Source: an uncultured Bacteroidales bacterium (lineage in GTDB: Bacteria; Bacteroidota; Bacteroidia; Bacteroidales; Bacteroidaceae). Taken from it: DNA of 34,240 bases. Both the position numbers and the translations under genes were made by a program. Shown here in pieces: positions 9,392 to 18,011 of the stretch. The number at the start of each line of letters is the position of its first letter. The stretch's first letter is position 1. The stretch is from contig CAMAMB010000019.1 in the NCBI GenBank assembly GCA_945836755.1, positions 1 to 34,240 of the forward strand, written 5' to 3'. The notes under the pieces are model-generated. The model was not told where the DNA came from, made no database searches, and saw nothing but the letters and a program-made list of their open reading frames with translations.

Positions 9392-10255
9392 TCAGGCATT
9401 TTTGGCCATGTACTCTATTCCCTCCCTCATGCTGTGCCAAAGCTGTATTCTCAGCCGGAAGGAGATCTGGGGCTTGCGCAGGCAGAAAGCCGCCACCCTC
9501 ATCTGCGCCCCCCACCAGCCGTGCAGCAGGTAGAGCAGGGCTCCTTTGGCTCTCGCCACAGAGGCGTCGGTAAGCAGGCGCGAGGCTGTGGTACACTTGG
9601 CGGTGCGTACAATCGACACGGGCAAGTACAGACAGCGAAGTCCTCCCTTCACAATGGCCTCATGCACATATAGTTCCTCCTCTGCACACCCCAGATAGGC
9701 GCCCAGTCCGAAGCGTGTGTCAAAGGCCGGGAGCTTAGGACTGTTCCTCACAACGATGCAGCATGAAGACAGACAGCTGAACAAGCGTCTGCGCGATGTC
9801 CACCACAAAGGCTCGGAGGGGTAGGTGCGCAGGGGGAGTCCGTCGTAGTCGCGGGCCTCAAAGTGTATGATGTCCGCTTCGGGGTACGAGGTGAACGCAC
9901 TGCGTATGGCCTGGACGTCGGAGGGGGAGTAGCGGTTATCATCGTCGGCTGCTATCACCAGCAAGTCGGGCGCAGATCTCCCCTCACTCTTCGCCTCTAA
10001 GGAGTGCTCTTTCACATAGTCAAGGGCATAGTTACGGTTGGCCGACAGTCCTTTTCCGTTCCAGCGGAGCACGGTCACGTCGTCTCTATTCTTCAATCCC
10101 TCGGGCAGCGGATACTGTGCCTCTTCGCCCGCAGGCAGCTGCCAGGCCACCACATAGCTTACTCCCTCGGCAGCAGGCATTAACAGATGTTCCACTCCCT
10201 TTATACGTCCGTGTGTCGTAGATATAAGAAAACAAATACTCAACATATCGTTCAT
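9392..10255 (-). CDS. Divergent GT-A glycosyltransferase (paralogue of the next gene upstream)
   Basis: The 287-residue product begins MNDMLSICFLISTTHGRI, a first beta-strand typical of GT-A enzymes. It then has GLSANRNYALD near residue 90 and VIAADDDNRYS (the likely metal-binding acidic cluster), followed by EARDYDGLPLRTYP, DTRFGLGAYLG and CAEEELYVHEAI. The last has the form of the acidic catalytic motif near the end of GT2 domains. The same blocks in the same order occur in the gene at 10351-11172, so the two are paralogues. Substrates are unknown. A start at the second Met (10244-10246) is also possible. Confidence 0.8.
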   Translation of the reverse strand: MNDMLSICFLISTTHGRIKGVEHLLMPAAEGVSYVVAWQLPAGEEAQYPLPEGLKNRDDVTVLRWNGKGLSANRNYALDYVKEHSLEAKSEGRSAPDLLVIAADDDNRYSPSDVQAIRSAFTSYPEADIIHFEARDYDGLPLRTYPSEPLWWTSRRRLFSCLSSCCIVVRNSPKLPAFDTRFGLGAYLGCAEEELYVHEAIVKGGLRCLYLPVSIVRTAKCTTASRLLTDASVARAKGALLYLLHGWWGAQMRVAAFCLRKPQISFRLRIQLWHSMREGIEYMAKNA

Positions 10256-10350
10256 ATTATAATGTGTGTCATCTCTCGCTGCCCGTTGTTCTGTGAGACT
10301 GGCCTCTCTCCTTGCATCCCGGGCAGAGGGTCTCAGGAGGCCGAAACGCG

Positions 10351-11172
10351 CTAAACTCCCTGACGGGGTGTCTGCTTGACGTAGCGTATGCCCTCTATGA
10401 GATGGGTAAACATCATCCAGAAGCCACAGCGGCCCTCGCGCCAGCTACTCAGCGCCAGACGGAAGCAGCTGAAAAAGGCCGCGCTGCCATAGCGATAGTA
10501 CATGATGGCGCCACGGCTGCGCATCACGCCGGCTGAAGAGTACAGCTCAGCGCTCTTGAGCATCGTGCTCGTCTCTACCAGCTTTTGCGGAATGTAGGCC
10601 ATGCGCAGCCCTGCTCTCAGGGCATCGTCGAGCCATACCTCCTCCTCGCCACAGGTCAAGAACCGTGTACCCAGGCCAAAGCGCTCATCGAAGCGCACCT
10701 TGCCCTGCACCCTGCGGCGCCGGCACACCATCTCTAAGGCCGAAATGCCATAATCCTGTTCACGTCGACTTATCCGGAAACCCTTCTCGGGATACGACTT
10801 CAACGGCCGCCCCGTGTAGGTTGACGCCTGGAAGAAGGCGACATCGAGCTCCTCGTCGGCCACGAACGGTGCTATCGCACGGTCCGGGGTATCGTCTAAC
10901 AGGCGGGCATCGTCGTCGGCATACATCACAAGGTCTGCAGTCGCCTTATCCAACGCCAAATTGCGGTTCGCCGATAGTCCTCTGCCTTTATAGAGGAAGA
11001 GCGACACATCCTCTCGTCCCTTCACCGAAGCCGGTATAAGGTCCAGATACCGCGCGTCGGTATACTGATACGACACGACGTACCTCACCCCCTCGCGGGG
11101 CTCAAGAAGCACATCCTGCACACGCACAATACCCTTATCAATAGAGCAAATAAGTATGTCAAGCGTCATCAT
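10351..11172 (-). CDS. Divergent GT-A glycosyltransferase (first of the pair)
   Basis: A 273-residue protein starting MMTLDILICSIDKGI. Blocks shared with its neighbour: GRGLSANRNLALD, VMYADDDARLL, STYTGRPLKSYP, DERFGLGTRFLTCGEEEVW and LDDALRAGLRMAYIP. The DDD cluster is the expected divalent-metal/nucleotide-sugar site. The C-terminal part has aromatic-rich segments (YYRYGSAAFFSCFRLAL) that could lie on the membrane. It is first in the three-gene minus-strand group with a -7 box about 95 nt upstream. A role in capsule, LPS or protein O-glycan assembly is inference. Confidence 0.8.
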   Translation of the reverse strand: MMTLDILICSIDKGIVRVQDVLLEPREGVRYVVSYQYTDARYLDLIPASVKGREDVSLFLYKGRGLSANRNLALDKATADLVMYADDDARLLDDTPDRAIAPFVADEELDVAFFQASTYTGRPLKSYPEKGFRISRREQDYGISALEMVCRRRRVQGKVRFDERFGLGTRFLTCGEEEVWLDDALRAGLRMAYIPQKLVETSTMLKSAELYSSAGVMRSRGAIMYYRYGSAAFFSCFRLALSSWREGRCGFWMMFTHLIEGIRYVKQTPRQGV

Positions 11173-11265
11173 AGAGAGAAATGAAATGTATATCGAGTGA
11201 AAAAAATCGTATCATTGCTCCACGCGCCGGCCGAGCTATTTCACTGCGAGCCGGGGCTGAGGCCA

Positions 11266-11273
11266 CAAAGATA
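11266..11273 (-). promoter_or_regulatory. -7 box (TATCTTTG) for the glycosyltransferase genes
   Basis: Minus-strand TATCTTTG fits TAnnTTTG, about 95 nt upstream of the first glycosyltransferase ATG. No TTTG occurs at the expected upstream spacing. Confidence 0.45.
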
Positions 11274-11631
11274 AGCCTTCCTGCCACATCGTCGCCATCT
11301 TTTACACACATTTTTTTACATATCGCCACGCCGCCCCGCCATGGGGCCACGCGCCATCTGCCCCCACCCGCCTCCCTCGTCAAGGGCTGCACCGGGGCGC
11401 TGCCATGCTGCATGTGTGTAAGATAGATGGCAGGTAGAGGACGCAAACGCTACATATCTAACATACTGACTATCATATTTCTACAACAGTAGTGTAAGAT
11501 GTGGCAGAAAAAATCTCGAACAAGATTATGTATAGGGAGAGACCATCCTCCACCTTACATCGCACCCCCCTGCACAGCTCAAAAAAATCTCCCCAAAGGG
11601 TCTACACACCACGGCAAGGCATCTACGCGCG

Positions 11632-11669
11632 ACTGCAATGCTTCCAGTTTTAACGGCAAGCATTGCAGT
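11632..11669. repeat. Perfect 12-bp inverted repeat (ACTGCAATGCTT)
   Basis: Arms at 11632-11643 and 11658-11669 are exact complements around a 14-nt loop. Neither strand shows a T-tract after it, so it is not a standard terminator. It lies 160 nt upstream of the Bat operon -7 box. Confidence 0.8.
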
Positions 11670-11828
11670 AAAGCCTTTCCGCATGGGGCTATACGGGCGT
11701 TGCACGACGAAGCCACTGACTGATGCGGCAGATGGAACCTCATGCCCATTGTCCCACAGCCACGGCACGCCAAAAGCGGGTACGGGTGGTTTTGAGTTTT
11801 TTTAATACACACGACACTATAAAAGCAG

Positions 11829-11836
11829 TACCTTTG
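11829..11836 (+). promoter_or_regulatory. -7 box (TACCTTTG) for the Bat operon
   Basis: TACCTTTG fits TAnnTTTG and lies 92 nt upstream of the MoxR ATG. The -33 region is T-rich (a run of seven T at 11798-11804) but has no clean TTTG at 19-21 nt. Confidence 0.5.
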
Positions 11837-11928
11837 CGGCTGATATGGCCTAAGGCGGGCTCATTTGCCCCCTTATCCCATTGCCCGATTACTCCAATCC
11901 ATCCACTTCACACACCAATATTCATTCG

Positions 11929-12912
11929 ATGCACCCTATCAACGAACAACTGCTCATGGGCGCCCAAGTGGCGGCAGCGCTCCAGGAACGCATGAAGCAT
12001 ACCATTGTGGGGCAGGAACACCTGCGCGAGAGGCTGCTGGTGGCCTTGCTCAGCGGAGGCCACATCCTGCTCGAAGGTCTGCCGGGACTGGCCAAGACCT
12101 TGGCCATCAAGACCCTGGCCGAAGCAGTGGGGGCACGGTTCGGCCGTATACAGTTTACGCCCGACATGCTGCCCGCCGACGTCACCGGTACGCTCATCTA
12201 CAGCCAACGCGAAGAAGCCTTCAAGGTGAAGCGTGGCCCCATCTTTGCCCACTTCGTGCTGGCCGACGAGATTAACCGCGCTCCGGCCAAGGTGCAAAGC
12301 GCGTTGCTCGAAGCCATGCAGGAAGGCCAGGTGACCCTGGGCGAACAGACGCTACGCCTGCCCGAGCTCTTCATGGTCATGGCTACACAAAACCCCATCG
12401 AGCAAGAAGGCACCTACCCCCTGCCCGAAGCACAGACCGACCGCTTCATGATGAAGGTCAAGGTGGGATACCCCAGCCCCGACGAGGAAGTGCAGATTGT
12501 CAACGCCCACCTCAGCCCGGCCACACACGCCAAGGACAACTCGCCCGTGGCCGGCATTGACGACATCATGAAGGCACGCGACTGCGTGCGACAAGTCTAT
12601 GTAGACCCTCGCATCACAGAGTATGCCGTACGTCTGGTATGGGCCACACGTGCACCCGAAGACTACGGTCTCGAAGCCATGAAGCCCCTCATCGCCACCG
12701 GCGCCTCACCTCGTGCAGGCATCAATCTCTGTCTGGCTGCAAGGGCACTGGCCCTCATGAAGGGAAGAACCTATGTGCTGCCCGACGATGTCAGAGAACT
12801 CGCCCCCGACGTACTCCGGGCACGTCTCTGCCTCACCTACGAAGCCGACGCCGAAGAGATGGGGCCTGACGACATTGTCAGCCAGATAGTGCGTCATATC
12901 CCCCTGCCATAG
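11929..12912 (+). CDS. moxR: MoxR-family AAA+ ATPase of the Bat operon
   Basis: A 327-residue AAA+ ATPase. Walker A is GLPGLAKT (residues 50-57), Walker B is LADEIN (Asp113, Glu114), sensor 1 lies in ATQNP and sensor 2 in GASPRAG. MoxR proteins act as chaperone-like ATPases with von Willebrand factor A partners, and such partners are encoded directly downstream. The frame is open 16 codons upstream from a TTG, but those residues are low-complexity; the ATG at 11929 gives the usual family N-terminus. A 61-bp gap separates it from the DUF58 gene. Confidence 0.93.
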   Translation: MHPINEQLLMGAQVAAALQERMKHTIVGQEHLRERLLVALLSGGHILLEGLPGLAKTLAIKTLAEAVGARFGRIQFTPDMLPADVTGTLIYSQREEAFKVKRGPIFAHFVLADEINRAPAKVQSALLEAMQEGQVTLGEQTLRLPELFMVMATQNPIEQEGTYPLPEAQTDRFMMKVKVGYPSPDEEVQIVNAHLSPATHAKDNSPVAGIDDIMKARDCVRQVYVDPRITEYAVRLVWATRAPEDYGLEAMKPLIATGASPRAGINLCLAARALALMKGRTYVLPDDVRELAPDVLRARLCLTYEADAEEMGPDDIVSQIVRHIPLP

Positions 12913-12973
12913 TCCCACCACGCAGTCGGCAACGCGCTGACCACAGCGTCGCCTGCCCCACCCCGCCCTCACC

Positions 12974-13852
12974 ATGGACCACAAAGAGTTGATGCGAGGC
13001 GTCCGCCTCCTCGAGATAAAGACCCGCCGCCTTGTTGACGGCGCACTGACAGGCCACTACCACGCAGCCTTCAAAGGCCGTGGCATGCAGCTGGCAGAGG
13101 TGCGCGAGTACTCCATAGGCGACGAGGTCAGAGACATAGACTGGAGCGTGACGGCACGCACAGGCAAGCCCCATGTGAAGGTGTGGGAGGAAGAACGCGA
13201 ACTCACCATGATGCTCCTCATCGACGTCTCGGCAAGCGCCGCCCACTGCGGAACGTCGGCGAGCACCCTGCGAGAGCGGTGTGCTGAGATAGCAGCCACA
13301 CTTGCCCTCTCAGCCCTTCGAGGCGGAGACAAGGTGGGCCTCGTTCTCTTTACCGACAAAGTGGAACTCTACATACCCGCCGCTCGCGGCAGAGGCCACA
13401 TACTGCGCCTCATCCGCGAGATGCTCTCCTTCGAGCCCACCGGACGACAGACCGACCTGCGCGCTCCCCTCGAATTTATCATGCGGGTGATGAAGAAACG
13501 CTGCATCGCGTTCCTGCTCAGCGACTTCATCTCGCCACACGACTACACCGCGCCTCTCAACGCCGTGGCAGCCCGCCACGACCTTGTGGCCATCAGATGC
13601 AGCGACACCCTGGCAGACACATTACCGAACGTGGGGCTCGTCAACTACACCGACGCCGAGACCGGCTCGCACATCACCATCGACACCTCCAGCCCGCAAA
13701 CCAGGGCACGCTACCGAGCCCTCGCCGAGAAGCGGAGAGAGGAGGTCAGAACCCTCTTCGCCGCACGGCCCGCACGCTACATGGAGACTGACACCCGCTC
13801 AGACTTTGTCATGCCCCTCATGGCCCTGCTCGAAACGGGGACACAGCGCTAA
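12974..13852 (+). CDS. DUF58 / VWA-like protein of the Bat operon
   Basis: A 292-residue protein without signal peptide or clear membrane span, so probably cytosolic. Family features: GRGMQLAEVREYSIGDEVR and DIDWSVTARTGKPHVKVWEEE in the N-terminal half (the DUF58 signature), then LLIDVSASAA, a DxSxS metal-ion-dependent adhesion motif typical of VWA domains, and FLLSDF later. DUF58 genes almost always follow moxR. The likely role is as a substrate adaptor or partner of the MoxR ATPase. It lies 61 bp after moxR and 89 bp before the next gene. Confidence 0.9.
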   Translation: MDHKELMRGVRLLEIKTRRLVDGALTGHYHAAFKGRGMQLAEVREYSIGDEVRDIDWSVTARTGKPHVKVWEEERELTMMLLIDVSASAAHCGTSASTLRERCAEIAATLALSALRGGDKVGLVLFTDKVELYIPAARGRGHILRLIREMLSFEPTGRQTDLRAPLEFIMRVMKKRCIAFLLSDFISPHDYTAPLNAVAARHDLVAIRCSDTLADTLPNVGLVNYTDAETGSHITIDTSSPQTRARYRALAEKRREEVRTLFAARPARYMETDTRSDFVMPLMALLETGTQR

Positions 13853-13941
13853 GTCAACCTCCTGACAAGACGGGCATGCGGCATGCCTCACCCCGACTTC
13901 GACAACGCTCCCCTCACTTGACTTCTACTTTCACCGACCCT

Positions 13942-15108
13942 ATGCTCTCCTCTCCCATCATCCGTACCATCCTCTTGCTCAGCGCCTTCTGCCTCAGCCT
14001 TGGCGTCAAGGGCAACGCCGCCTCTGCGCAGGAGAGCCCGGGACAAGGCACTTCCCTCAGCGACAGCCCGGGCAAAGCCAGCCAGAGCGACCAGACAGGC
14101 GACGTGGCCACTGCCACCTTAGAGCCCCAGGCCATTCTCATAGGCGAACAAGCAGCCCTGACCCTTACCTGCAGGGCTCAAAAGGGGAAGGCAGTGCACT
14201 TCCCGGAATGGGCGCCCGGCACAGAGATTGCCAAAGGGGTGGAGATGGTCAGGGCTGACGACATCGTCAAGACCTCAGCGCCCGAGGGACTGCAACAGCT
14301 AAGCCGTACCTACTACCTCACCTCATTTGACTCTGCGATATACCGCCTGCCGGCCTTCGAAATAGAAGTGGCCGGCCACAAGCTGAAGGCTCACGGCGAC
14401 TTGGCACTGAAGGTGAGCACTGTCGAAGTAGACACCGTACACGTGGCCGACTTCAACGGACCCTACGCCCCTGCCGCCGCTCCCTTGGACTGGACACTCG
14501 AACAGCCTATGTGGCTCGGCGGCTGCGCACTGTCACTCCTCGTCATGCTGCTGTGCATGGCCCGACTGAGCGACCCCAAGGTTTGGGTCAAGAAAGTCAT
14601 CATCTATCCCCCCGTACCGCCTCACATCCAGGCCCGGAAAGAGTTAGAAGCCCTGAAGAGCCACCTTGGCAACAGCGCCGAAGCCTTCTACGAAGCACTC
14701 ACAGCCACCCTGCGCGGCTACCTGCAAGGGCATTTCGGAATTGACGCACACGAGATGGTGTCGCGTGAGATTTCTCATGCCCTCTCCCAAACAGACACCG
14801 ACCCGGAGATACAGCGACGCCTCGAAAAGGTCATGTCCAAGGCCGATCTCGCCAAATATGCCCGCGCGCAAGCATCACGCGAGGAACGCGAGGAGGGACT
14901 GGCCACTGTCACAGCCCTTGTAGACAGCACGAAGCCTATTCATGAAGTCGAACAGAAGCCCCGCATTGAATGGCGCACGCTCTCTGACAAGCGGCAAGCC
15001 CAGATACGCCTCACGCTCAGAATAACCGCCATCGTAGGTTGCCTGCTCTGTCTGCTCTGTCTGTGGCAGACGGTCACCTTGATACGTGACTCCTACCTCC
15101 CCTTCTGA
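13942..15108 (+). CDS. Uncharacterised two-TM Bat-operon protein
   Basis: I do not recognise a named family with certainty. The 388-residue product starts with a signal-like segment (SPIIRTILLLSAFCLSLG) ending near ASAQ, has a beta-rich extracytoplasmic domain of about 150 residues, a transmembrane helix near residues 190-210 (GGCALSLLVMLLCMARL), a helical cytosolic domain and a second TM helix near 365-382 (ITAIVGCLLCLLCLW). This layout resembles BatD: an exported domain, a TM span, then a helical tail with a Tyr-Leu-rich segment (EALTATLRGYLQGHFGI). The start was taken at the ATG before the signal segment; an upstream frame of 22 codons has no support. Its place between the DUF58 gene and batA suggests it is a membrane partner of the MoxR/VWA machinery. 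Confidence 0.75.
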   Translation: MLSSPIIRTILLLSAFCLSLGVKGNAASAQESPGQGTSLSDSPGKASQSDQTGDVATATLEPQAILIGEQAALTLTCRAQKGKAVHFPEWAPGTEIAKGVEMVRADDIVKTSAPEGLQQLSRTYYLTSFDSAIYRLPAFEIEVAGHKLKAHGDLALKVSTVEVDTVHVADFNGPYAPAAAPLDWTLEQPMWLGGCALSLLVMLLCMARLSDPKVWVKKVIIYPPVPPHIQARKELEALKSHLGNSAEAFYEALTATLRGYLQGHFGIDAHEMVSREISHALSQTDTDPEIQRRLEKVMSKADLAKYARAQASREEREEGLATVTALVDSTKPIHEVEQKPRIEWRTLSDKRQAQIRLTLRITAIVGCLLCLLCLWQTVTLIRDSYLPF

Positions 15109-15140
15109 CCCTCACCCCGACATACACGCCCCACGCAGCC

Positions 15141-16151
15141 ATGCCCCTCAGCTTTTCACAACCTGCCTTTCTCCTGTTGCTTCTGCTGCTGATACCTTAT
15201 ATATTGTGGTATCTGCTTCAGAAGAAGCGCCACGACGCCTCCCTGACCGTCTCCACCACCATCGACATGGAGAGGCTTCCGCGCACCATGCGTGTCAGAC
15301 TGCAGGGGCTTCCGTTCATTCTGCGCATTGTCGCACTCAGCCTGCTCATCCTGGTGCTGGCAAGGCCTCAAACCCCATATTCGCTCAACGAGCGAGAGAC
15401 GGAAGGCATCGACATCATGCTCACCATGGACATCTCCGCCAGCATGAGCTACTCAGATGTCAGGCCCAACCGAATCACAGCAGCCAAGGAAGTGGCCTGC
15501 GAGTTCATCAACGGACGTCCCAACGACAACATCGGCCTCATCTTGTTCGGCGGAGAAGCATTCACCAAGTGCCCCCTCACCACCGACCACGCCACTCTCA
15601 CCGGCCTGCTGGCCACCGCCTCCTGTCAGCTACAGCAAGATGGCATCATCGCACCCGGCACCGCCATCGGCATGGGACTTGCCCTTGCCACCAGCCATCT
15701 GAGCGATAGCAAGACAAAGAGCAAGGTGGTCATCCTACTCACCGACGGCGCCAACAACACCGGCGAAATCCAACCCCTCATGGCAGCCGACATAGCACGA
15801 GAGAAAGGCGTCAGAGTGTACACCATCCTCCTGGGCGGAGAGGGTGAGGTGGAAGTGCCCGTGGCCATGCTCCCCAATGGAGAGGTGTATACGACTAAGG
15901 TGGCCGCAGCAGCCGACAGCGCCCCCCTCAAGCAAATCGCGGAACAGACAGGGGGCGTGTTCTACAAGGCCGACTCCAAGGACATGCTGAAGGCCGTCTA
16001 TAAGGATATTGACAAGCTGGAAAAGACTAAGCTACGCACCCTCCATCACTCAGGGCACTACGAAGCATACCAGCCTTTCCTGATTGCAGCCCTTCTGTGT
16101 CTGCTGATAGAATTTATACTTCATCAGACCTATCTGCGACGCCTGCCGTAA
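15141..16151 (+). CDS. batA: BatA, VWA-domain membrane protein
   Basis: A 336-residue protein with TM helices near residues 8-23 and 57-74, a VWA domain from about 88 to 285 and a C-terminal TM helix near 310-330. The metal-ion-dependent adhesion site is intact: DISAS (DxSxS), a Thr in the PGTAIGMG loop and Asp in LLTDGANNTG. The VWA domain would lie in the periplasm. Bat genes were named for aerotolerance in Bacteroides fragilis, but their biochemical role is unresolved. The gene follows the uncharacterised protein by 32 bp and precedes the BatB-BatC fusion by 95 bp. Confidence 0.92.
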   Translation: MPLSFSQPAFLLLLLLLIPYILWYLLQKKRHDASLTVSTTIDMERLPRTMRVRLQGLPFILRIVALSLLILVLARPQTPYSLNERETEGIDIMLTMDISASMSYSDVRPNRITAAKEVACEFINGRPNDNIGLILFGGEAFTKCPLTTDHATLTGLLATASCQLQQDGIIAPGTAIGMGLALATSHLSDSKTKSKVVILLTDGANNTGEIQPLMAADIAREKGVRVYTILLGGEGEVEVPVAMLPNGEVYTTKVAAAADSAPLKQIAEQTGGVFYKADSKDMLKAVYKDIDKLEKTKLRTLHHSGHYEAYQPFLIAALLCLLIEFILHQTYLRRLP

Positions 16152-16246
16152 GGGAAAGTGGCCCAGCCAAGTTTCCGCCCCGGCAAGATAACCATCACAC
16201 GCACTGACATTCCTCCTCAGAGGGAAGTTCACATAGCTATCACAGC

Positions 16247-17971
16247 ATGACTGATTTTCAATTCGCAAGTCCTCACTACCTATACCTGCTCTGCTTGCTC
16301 CCGCTGCTCATCGGGCTCTGGCTGCTTCACACCCACCAGAGACGGAAGGCACTGCTCAGACTGGCCGAACACACCGCCCTGAGACGGTTGGTAGCAGGTA
16401 TGTCGCCCATACGACTTCATGTGAAGGCCGCCATGGTCATAGGTAGCATGGCGTTTCTGATCATAGCCTTGGCACGCCCTCAATATGGTCAGCGCACAGA
16501 GGTTGATACCACCGACGGCATAGAAGTGACATTGATGGTCGATGTGTCAAACTCCATGCTTGCCGAAGACACCGGCGACTCACGCCTCAACAAGACCAAA
16601 ATGTTTCTGAGCGACCTCACCTCGCGGCTGACCGGCAGCAAGATAGCCCTGGGCGTATTTGCCGGGGAGGCCTACCCCATCATGCCCATGACCGGTGACC
16701 TGGCAATGGCTTCAACCTTCATAGAAAACATTCACACGGACATGGTCACTCTCCAAGGCACCAATCTTGCGGCGGCCATCTCGTTAGGCATGAAGAACTT
16801 CTCCACTGACAACGAAGTGGGGAAAGCCCTCATACTCATCACCGATGGCGAGGACCATACCGAAGGAGCGAAAGAAGCGGCGCGCAACGCCTCGCAAAAG
16901 GGAATTAAGGTAATAGTCGTGGGAGTGGGCTCCACAGAGGGTGCTCCCATCCCACTACCCGGCGGAGGCATGCTGACAGACGAAGGAGGCGCCCCCGTGC
17001 ATACAGCTCTCAACGAGCAGATGGCCAAAGAGGTGGCAGAAGCTGCCGGCGGTTTCTACCTTCACCTGGAGAGCATGGGCGCGGCCGGTGAGAGATTGAC
17101 CTCAGAGCTAAGCACCTTGAAGCGCAAAAGCACCTCCACCTCTTTCAGTAAAGCCAACGAACAATTTCAGGCCTTCACCCTCATAGGCTTCCTCCTCATC
17201 CTCCTTGAGGGGTGCCTGTTCACCACAAAGTATGCCTTAGGACGTAGGCTCAAGTTGTTCTTTACCGGGCGCACCTTCATCAACCGGCAGCACCTGCTTA
17301 TTCTATTGATAGCCGGACTGAGTGTACAGGCGCAGCCCACCATGGCACAAAACAAAGAATATAGAGAAATACACAAAGGGAATACCCGCTTCGGGCAAGG
17401 CGACTTCGACCGAGCCGGAGAACACTACATGAAAGCCCTGCGGACAAACCCGCGCCACACACGCGCCCTGTTCAATATGGCAGATGTGTTTCTGGCCAAG
17501 GGAGATACGCATGCTGCCGACAGCCTCTATGAGCAAGTGATAAGGTATGAGACCAACCGCTATGTCAAGTCGTGTGCCTACCATGGCAGAGGGTACATCA
17601 GACAGCAGCAAGCCCTCCACGACGGACAACAAAAGACGAACCTGCTGAAGGAAGCCATTGAGCAATACAAGCAAGCCCTGCGGCTATGGCCACAGGCCGA
17701 TGAGACACGATACAATCTGGCACTCTGTCAGAAACAGCTAAAAGATCAGTCTCAAAACCAACAGCAACAGAAGAAGCAACAGCAGAAGCAGCAACAACAG
17801 CAGCAACAACAGCAACAGCAGCAACAACCACAGCCACAAGACCAGCAGAAACAGCAACCCAACAAGCAAACGGAAGCCTATCAGAACCTTGTCAGACAGG
17901 CAGAGAAACGTACCCTCGAAAAGCTCAAACAAGCAAAGCCCTATAAGCGAAGCCTTGACAAGAATTGGTAA
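16247..17971 (+). CDS. batB: BatB-BatC fusion: VWA domain joined to TPR domain with polyglutamine tract
   Basis: One uninterrupted 574-codon frame covers two proteins that are separate in the first-described B. fragilis operon. Residues 1-330 are BatB: TM helices near 10-26 and 58-76, a VWA domain with DVSNS and ITDGEDH metal-site motifs, and a TM helix near 304-322. A further hydrophobic stretch near 348-363 (LLILLIAGLS, followed by AQ) looks like the former signal peptide of BatC, now an internal TM segment. Residues about 368-500 hold TPR repeats (FDRAGEHYMKAL, AIEQYKQALRLWP). A glutamine-rich stretch follows (about 505-541, with 13 Gln in a row) and a basic C-terminus. BatC's TPR domain would lie on the periplasmic side if the internal segment spans the membrane once. 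Confidence 0.9.
   Translation: MTDFQFASPHYLYLLCLLPLLIGLWLLHTHQRRKALLRLAEHTALRRLVAGMSPIRLHVKAAMVIGSMAFLIIALARPQYGQRTEVDTTDGIEVTLMVDVSNSMLAEDTGDSRLNKTKMFLSDLTSRLTGSKIALGVFAGEAYPIMPMTGDLAMASTFIENIHTDMVTLQGTNLAAAISLGMKNFSTDNEVGKALILITDGEDHTEGAKEAARNASQKGIKVIVVGVGSTEGAPIPLPGGGMLTDEGGAPVHTALNEQMAKEVAEAAGGFYLHLESMGAAGERLTSELSTLKRKSTSTSFSKANEQFQAFTLIGFLLILLEGCLFTTKYALGRRLKLFFTGRTFINRQHLLILLIAGLSVQAQPTMAQNKEYREIHKGNTRFGQGDFDRAGEHYMKALRTNPRHTRALFNMADVFLAKGDTHAADSLYEQVIRYETNRYVKSCAYHGRGYIRQQQALHDGQQKTNLLKEAIEQYKQALRLWPQADETRYNLALCQKQLKDQSQNQQQQKKQQQKQQQQQQQQQQQQQPQPQDQQKQQPNKQTEAYQNLVRQAEKRTLEKLKQAKPYKRSLDKNW
17759..17868 (+). repeat. CAA/CAG tract encoding a glutamine-rich linker
   Basis: Mixed CAA and CAG codons broken by a few Lys and Pro codons; the longest pure run is 13 Gln codons (17789-17827). 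The codon mixture makes it less prone to slippage than a pure trinucleotide run. An 81-codon leucine-rich frame on the opposite strand is a mirror of this tract. Confidence 0.9.
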
Positions 17972-18011
17972 CCTCACGGCCATGTGCTACTCTCATTGCG
18001 TGCCACTCTAC

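Larger units (their letters stand above)
11173..11928. other. 756-bp non-coding region between divergent glycosyltransferase and Bat operons
   Basis: Besides a -7 box on each side (11266-11273 minus, 11829-11836 plus), it holds a perfect 12-bp inverted repeat at 11632-11669 and a 9-bp direct repeat GTGTAAGAT at 11416 and 11492, followed each time by a TGGCAG string. The short open frames on both strands show no recognisable protein features. It may carry a small RNA or regulatory sites, which I cannot establish. Confidence 0.6.

Noticed and set aside
11181-11812. Several 70-95-codon frames in the spacer before moxR
   Set aside because: No promoter placement, composition or domain supports them; they overlap each other on both strands.
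17738-17983. Leucine-rich antisense frame resembling a membrane peptide
   Set aside because: It is the complement of the CAA/CAG glutamine tract.
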